Source: Chloroflexota bacterium (GTDB taxonomy: Archaea > Iainarchaeota > Iainarchaeia > Iainarchaeales > GCA-2688035). Taken from it: a stretch of DNA of 33,923 nt. Below the pieces are notes generated by a model. The model saw only the letters and a program-made list of their open reading frames with translations, ran no database searches and had not been told where the DNA came from. Numbering within the stretch: the stretch's first letter is position 1; every line of letters begins with the position of its first letter. Positions 30,254 through 33,923 of the stretch are shown here, piece after piece. The position numbers and the translations under genes were made by a program. The stretch lies in the NCBI GenBank assembly GCA_017610335.1, contig JAFCCG010000008.1:1-33923 (forward strand), given 5' to 3'.

Positions 30254-31411
30254 ATGAAACATGTTTATTTGGACCACGCTGCCACAACGCCCTTAGACAA
30301 AAGGGTTTTGGGCGCAATGAAACCATACTTTTCTAAAAAATTTGGAAACGCAGGAAGCCTGCACCTTTTTGGGCAGGAGGCAAGAGAGGCAGTGGAAAAG
30401 GCAAGGGAAAGCATTGCAAAGGCAATTAATGCCAAGCCAGAGGAAATTGTTTTTACAAGCGGAGGAACAGAATCTGACAACATTGCACTGCAAGGTGTGA
30501 TGCGTGCGAACAAGGGCAAAGGAAAAGGTTTGGTTACAAGTGTTTTTGAGCACCCTGCAGTTCTGCGCACAGCAGAAAAGCTGGAAAAAGAAGGCTTTGA
30601 AGCAAGTTATCTGCCGGTAACAAAACAGGGTTTTGTTGAATTGCAGGAAATAAAAAAGTTTTTGAAAAAGGAAACAATTCTTGCATCAGTGATGCATGCA
30701 AACAACGAGATTGGAACAATCCAGCCAATTGAAGAAATTGGAAAACTTTGCAGAGAGAAAGGAATTTTATTCCATTCAGACGCTGTTCAGACAGTAGGAA
30801 AAGAAAGAATTGACGTTGAGAAAATGAATATTGATTTGCTTAGTGCTTCAGCCCACAAGTTTTATGGACCAAAAGGAATTGGTTTTTTGTATGCAAAGCA
30901 GGGGACAAAAATTTATCCGCTAATGCATGGCGGAGGGCATGAAAATGGCTTGAGAAGCGGAACAGAAAACGTTCCAGGAATTGTTGGAATGGAAAAGGCT
31001 TTGGAGATTGCTGTTAAAGAAATGGATGAAGAGAATGAAAAACTGAAAAAGCTGCGAAACAAATTGATTGACGGCTGTCTTGAGATTAAGAATAGCTGGT
31101 TAAACGGCGTAAGAGAACCAAGGCTTGCCGCAAATGCCGCCTTGGGTTTTGATTTTGTTGAAGGAGAAAGCATGATTTTGATGCTAAGTGACAAAGGAAT
31201 TGCTGCAAGCACTGGAAGCGCGTGCAGTACCAAAAGCCTTGAACCAAGCCATGTACTAAGGGCGATTGGATTGCCTCATGTAAAATGCCACGGCTCTTTG
31301 AGATTTACTTTGGGAAGGGCAACAACTGAAAAAGACATTGATTATGTTTTGGAAACACTACCGGGTATTGTGAAAAGGCTTAGGGAAATAAGCCCCTTGG
31401 GGGGAAAATAA
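30254..31411 (+). CDS. iscS: Cysteine desulfurase (NifS/IscS class)
   Basis: 385 residues from ATG 30254 (MKHVYLDHAATTP), GGAG nine bases upstream; GTG 30236 would overlap arsR and add six residues. PLP enzyme that takes sulfur from cysteine for iron-sulfur cluster and thiolated-tRNA synthesis. PLP Lys202 is in SASAHKFYGPKG. The catalytic Cys324 is in TGSACSTKSLEPSHVL. HANNEIGT, HSDAVQTVG, RSGTENVPG and SLRFTLGRATT are family motifs; the ACS loop is long, as in group I enzymes. Followed at 1 nt by iscU. Confidence 0.96.
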   Translation: MKHVYLDHAATTPLDKRVLGAMKPYFSKKFGNAGSLHLFGQEAREAVEKARESIAKAINAKPEEIVFTSGGTESDNIALQGVMRANKGKGKGLVTSVFEHPAVLRTAEKLEKEGFEASYLPVTKQGFVELQEIKKFLKKETILASVMHANNEIGTIQPIEEIGKLCREKGILFHSDAVQTVGKERIDVEKMNIDLLSASAHKFYGPKGIGFLYAKQGTKIYPLMHGGGHENGLRSGTENVPGIVGMEKALEIAVKEMDEENEKLKKLRNKLIDGCLEIKNSWLNGVREPRLAANAALGFDFVEGESMILMLSDKGIAASTGSACSTKSLEPSHVLRAIGLPHVKCHGSLRFTLGRATTEKDIDYVLETLPGIVKRLREISPLGGK

Positions 31412-31412
31412 A

Positions 31413-31805
31413 ATGTATTCAAAAAAGGTTTTGGAGACTTTTCGAAATCCGAAAAATATTGGCGAAATAAAAAACCCAGATGGAGTGGGAAAAATCGGAA
31501 ACGAAAAGTGTGGTGACGTTATGTGGGTTTACATAAAAGTAAGCAAAAACAAGCGAAGTCAGGAAATAATTAAGGACATTAAAGTAAAGACATTCGGATG
31601 CGTCGCGGCTATCAGTACAAGCAGTGTTTTGGCAACAATTGTAAAAGGAATGACTTTAAAAGATGCCTTAAAGATTGACAAGAAACAAATTGCCGAAGAA
31701 TTGGATGGGCTTCCTCCTGCAAAAATGCACTGCAGTGTTCTTTCAATGGATGGTTTGAGAAAAGCAGTTGAAGACTATAGGAATAAAAAAGCAAAGGCTG
31801 ATTAA
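31413..31805 (+). CDS. iscU: Iron-sulfur cluster scaffold IscU/NifU
   Basis: 130 residues. The scaffold receives sulfur from IscS and builds [2Fe-2S]/[4Fe-4S] clusters. Ligands are Cys33 with Asp35 (EKCGDVM), Cys63 (TFGCVAAIS) and Cys107 (AKMHCSVL); GVGKIGN and LPPAKMHCS are family motifs. The usual GCGSAIASSS is GCVAAISTSS. The start codon lies immediately after the desulfurase stop, so the pair is co-translated. No C-terminal Nfu or ferredoxin domain. Confidence 0.95.
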   Translation: MYSKKVLETFRNPKNIGEIKNPDGVGKIGNEKCGDVMWVYIKVSKNKRSQEIIKDIKVKTFGCVAAISTSSVLATIVKGMTLKDALKIDKKQIAEELDGLPPAKMHCSVLSMDGLRKAVEDYRNKKAKAD

Positions 31806-31847
31806 TAATTAAGTTAAGTAGTAATAAGTAATTTGGGTGAAAATGAA

Positions 31848-32189
31848 ATGACTTTAAAACAGGCAATAGTAATGAGGACAGATCTCAAAATGGGAAGGGG
31901 CAAAATAGCCGCTCAAAGCGCCCACGCAAGCGTTGCAGCACTTGAAAAGGTTACTGCGGCGGCATACAATGCATGGGTTTCTCAGGGAATGAAAAAGATT
32001 GTTCTTAAAGTCGGAAGCAAAAAAGAATTACTTGACCTTTTTATGCGGGCAAAGAAAATGTTTCCAACAGCCTTAATTAAAGATGCAGGCATGACACAAG
32101 TAACACCAGGAACACCAACCTGCATTGCAATAGGTCCTGCGGAAGAAATAGATCTAAATATTCTTACAAAAAATATGAAACTACTTTAA
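31848..32189 (+). CDS. pth2: Peptidyl-tRNA hydrolase, archaeal/eukaryotic type
   Basis: 113 residues from ATG 31848, GGTGA seven bases upstream; TTG 31833 is less likely. Pth2 releases peptidyl-tRNA after premature drop-off. Core motifs: KQAIVMRTDLKMGRGKIAAQSAHAS, KIVLKVGSKKELLDL, ALIKDAGMTQVTPGTPTCIAIGPA. The catalytic Lys in MGRGKIAAQ and the His and Asp residues of the family are present. The gap to iscU (42 nt) carries no terminator, so it may be in the same transcript. Confidence 0.94.
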   Translation: MTLKQAIVMRTDLKMGRGKIAAQSAHASVAALEKVTAAAYNAWVSQGMKKIVLKVGSKKELLDLFMRAKKMFPTALIKDAGMTQVTPGTPTCIAIGPAEEIDLNILTKNMKLL

Positions 32190-32206
32190 TTGAATAGCTG
32201 TTCGAG

Positions 32207-32845
32207 TTAAACAAATTCACCGGCAACCATTGAAAGGCAATGTTGTTTAAAATCTGTTGGCTGGGTTGGGAGTGCATTACAAATTGCAGTATCTTCCAAT
32301 TCAACAGCAACTGTTGCATGACACATATAACGCTGAACTTCATCATTTGTAAAAAACTCATCGCAAATTGCAGTCTTTTCAGCCCTAATCTGCGGCTCCA
32401 ATGGCTCAAAACACTGATAAAATTTTTCTATTTTAAATTGATCAAATTCGCCTTCAGTTTCTACACCCAAAAGTAATTCATTGCATGCATCAATCTTTGC
32501 AAGTGTTCCCTCACTTTGAAAACCTACCGCAACACCTCTAATACAATTAATTTTCATTGGCCTGTCCAATATATTTGCACATTTTGATGCATTAAATTCG
32601 TCTCCTGCTTCATAAAGCCAGCAAAGGTCACGAACATATGAAGTATTCTGAGTTCCGCATTCGTCAAAAATGCTTCCTTCTTCAACAGGAATAAGTTCTT
32701 CTTGGGTAAATCCAAATTCATCAATTTCCGGAACATATTCTTCTTCAACCGGAACCGATTCTTGAATTTGATAAGCTACGAAAACAATGGCAGCAATTAC
32801 AATAAAAACAAGAATCGCAATAATGATTATCTTTTGAGTTTCCAT
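32207..32845 (-). CDS. Membrane-anchored Cys-containing extracytoplasmic protein
   Basis: 212 residues. An N-terminal membrane segment (about 5-27, KIIIIAILVFIVIAAIVFVAY) follows a single lysine. An acidic linker (VPVEEEYVPEIDEF) then leads to a helical domain with about ten cysteines: ECGTQN, LCWLYEA, KCANIL, INCIRG, ACNELL, QCFEP, AICDEFF, YMCHAT, AICNAL, HCLSMV. Spacing suggests paired disulfides of a repeated ~30-residue helical unit on the outside of the cell. No homolog recognised. Convergent with pth2. Confidence 0.6.
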   Translation of the reverse strand: METQKIIIIAILVFIVIAAIVFVAYQIQESVPVEEEYVPEIDEFGFTQEELIPVEEGSIFDECGTQNTSYVRDLCWLYEAGDEFNASKCANILDRPMKINCIRGVAVGFQSEGTLAKIDACNELLLGVETEGEFDQFKIEKFYQCFEPLEPQIRAEKTAICDEFFTNDEVQRYMCHATVAVELEDTAICNALPTQPTDFKQHCLSMVAGEFV

Positions 32846-32960
32846 TCTCCAATATTAGGTCCTAAGGAATATTTAAACTTCACTAAGAGATAAAACAAGC
32901 TTTCCAATGAGCTGAGATACTTTTATTAAGCGTGAAAGAGATAATAGTTGCGGTGAATTT

Positions 32961-33629
32961 ATGCCCGAAAAAAACACTCCAAGTCAAGCAAGCATTGTTT
33001 CAATCATAAGAGAAATGGTTAAAAGCGGTGAAAGCGAGAAAACCATTCTTTCCTCTTTGAAAGAACTTGGAATAAAAGAAAAAGATGCAAAAAAACTCTT
33101 ACTTTTAGGAGAAGCAGACACTTTTGCCTTGCTTCAGAATGAAATAAACAAAATGGTAAAAGAATATTTTGACAAAGAAAAACCCGCACTTGAAAAACAT
33201 ATAAGAGAAAAAATTAAAAGCGAAGAAAAGGCAATGACCGACAGAGTTGAAAAAAGAGCACTGAATGCATTTAAAGAGGATCAAAAATTTATTGAAAACC
33301 AGGCAACAATGTTTCAGGCAAGAGTTAATCAAAGCGTAAAAAACGTTCTGCAATTAAACCAGCAGACAAGACAACAAATTGCAGACTTGAGCGGACGTGT
33401 TTCAAACAACGAAAGAGAAACATGGTCTTTAAAGGACAGAATTTGCGGAAGCAAAATGATAAGCATTGTAAGCATGATTTTAGTTGCTCTTGAAATAGGG
33501 CTTGTAGCAGCAACAGTTTATCTTATATTAACAGGATTTGGAAACATTCCTTACGGAACACTTGTAACAACAGGAGCAATTGGCGCAATTCTTGCAACAA
33601 TGGTTTTCCTAATAAGACTAAAAATGTGA
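32961..33629 (+). CDS. Coiled-coil membrane protein with two C-terminal TM helices
   Basis: 222 residues. Residues 1-50 include a UBA/CUE-like helical unit (SIIREMVKSGESEKTILSSLKELGI). A long charged amphipathic helix (about 70-155, EYFDKEKPALEKHIREKI onward) predicts a coiled coil. Two hydrophobic segments at about 165-187 and 197-218 form a hairpin in the membrane, ending in basic RLKM. Function unknown; the layout resembles archaeal methyl-accepting or scaffold proteins without a receiver domain. Its TGA stop coincides with the first bases of the tnpB copy 2 homology. Confidence 0.6.
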   Translation: MPEKNTPSQASIVSIIREMVKSGESEKTILSSLKELGIKEKDAKKLLLLGEADTFALLQNEINKMVKEYFDKEKPALEKHIREKIKSEEKAMTDRVEKRALNAFKEDQKFIENQATMFQARVNQSVKNVLQLNQQTRQQIADLSGRVSNNERETWSLKDRICGSKMISIVSMILVALEIGLVAATVYLILTGFGNIPYGTLVTTGAIGAILATMVFLIRLKM

Positions 33630-33923
33630 ACTGCCATCCAACAAGTTGAGTGGCTTCCTGTTTCATTGACAAGGCTTGCTTCGGGCTTATGCTGTCAGTA
33701 GTGGCTTTATCTCTTTCAGGCTTGTATTTGGAGGTGTTCCAGCCCTATCTTACCTATTGTAAGAATGTTTATTGAGGCGTTTATGTCCCTGTCTATTTTT
33801 AGACCGCAGTGGGAGCAGTTGTGTGTTCTTATTGCCAGTGTTTTTTTGGCAATATCTCCACAACCACTGCACTTTTGTGATGTGTTTTTTGGGTTCACTT
33901 TCACTACTTTTCCACCAGCACTT
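33626..33923 (-). pseudogene. tnpB copy 2, frameshifted and cut by the window edge
   Basis: The 3' part of a second TnpB. From the window edge the frame runs through VVKVNPKNTSQKCSGCGDI, HNCSHCGLKIDRDINASINI, keeping the zinc ribbon and last RuvC Asp, then a one-base insertion near 33720 relative to copy 1 leads to a stop at 33716 after LEHLQIQA. Past the insertion the old frame continues, and the original stop TAG is CAG. The last ~35 residues are lost; whether this inactivates it is unclear because they follow the catalytic core. The end shares GTGAACT with copy 1, including the TGA of the host gene. Confidence 0.8.
33634..33653 (-). ncRNA. 3' hairpin of the predicted omega RNA, tnpB copy 2
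   Basis: CCACTCAACTTGTTGGATGG forms the same stem as in copy 1; the inner C/A mismatch of copy 1 is restored to C-G and a new C/A mismatch appears at the fourth pair. The flanking guide would be the 3' end of the 32961-33629 gene. Coding is broken here but the RNA end is kept. Confidence 0.5.

Noticed and set aside
1-33923. CRISPR array, Cas genes, integrase or phage genes
   Set aside because: No regularly spaced repeats with unique spacers, and no Cas, integrase or capsid-like protein was seen.

Overview
The window is archaeal. It encodes proteins typical of archaea and absent from or different in bacteria: ABCE1, Pelota, S17e, RNA polymerase subunit K, aEF-1beta, a class I CCA-adding enzyme, Taw3, Pth2, Elp3, HerA, NurA and Rad50. 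Base composition is A+T-rich with purine-rich coding strands. Many genes start with TTG after a GGTGA-type Shine-Dalgarno (SD), and others look leaderless, with a TATA box 25-30 nt before the start codon. Short intergenic gaps, compact proteins (a 687-residue Rad50) and scrambled gene order suggest a small-genome DPANN-type lineage. That placement is inference; there is no rRNA gene here to test it.

Layout. 1-3.4 kb: the 3' end of ABCE1, a DUF488/dual-OB gene pair with atypical codon use, then Pelota, the ribosome-rescue partner of ABCE1. 3.4-6.5 kb: two tandem PurF-like amidotransferases, the second with altered glutamine-site residues. 6.5-10 kb, minus strand: a PD-(D/E)XK nuclease-like membrane protein, two small unknowns, Elp3 and a secreted protein. 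10-16 kb: a metallophosphoesterase overlapping Taw3, an orphan secretion-type ATPase divergent from the CCA-adding enzyme, a HicBA toxin-antitoxin pair, a DUF523 (TudS-like) protein, a GNAT and tRNA-Arg(TCG). 16-18.7 kb: a Zn-ribbon gene, aEF-1beta and Rad50. 18.7-20.2 kb: a decayed IS605-type element (intact tnpB, tnpA remnant) abutting the rad50 stop codon. 20.2-22.8 kb: RpoK, S17e, a glycosyltransferase and a DUF4258/Zn-ribbon-AbrB toxin-antitoxin-like pair.

22.8-28.4 kb is the most unusual block. One minus-strand operon runs nurA, methyltransferase-like A, a Zn-ribbon protein, methyltransferase-like B, methyltransferase-like C, herA. The end-resection pair NurA-HerA is thus separated by three paralogous Rossmann proteins with an altered SAM-binding loop, and the genes are linked by stop codons buried in the next gene's SD or start region. 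A fourth, more canonical methyltransferase-like gene lies just upstream of nurA.

28.5-33.9 kb: two unknown proteins (one with a sigma-region-4-like helix-turn-helix), an ArsR-type regulator with a cysteine-rich tail and a dyad over its own start, then cysteine desulfurase, IscU scaffold and Pth2, two membrane-anchored unknowns, and a second, frameshifted tnpB copy cut by the window end.

An 18-bp motif (TCACCGGAARCCTGCTCT) occurs three times, each 9-11 nt upstream of a TATA-like box: before the DUF488 pair, before nurA and before tnpB. It may be a shared regulatory site of three nucleic-acid-targeting loci.
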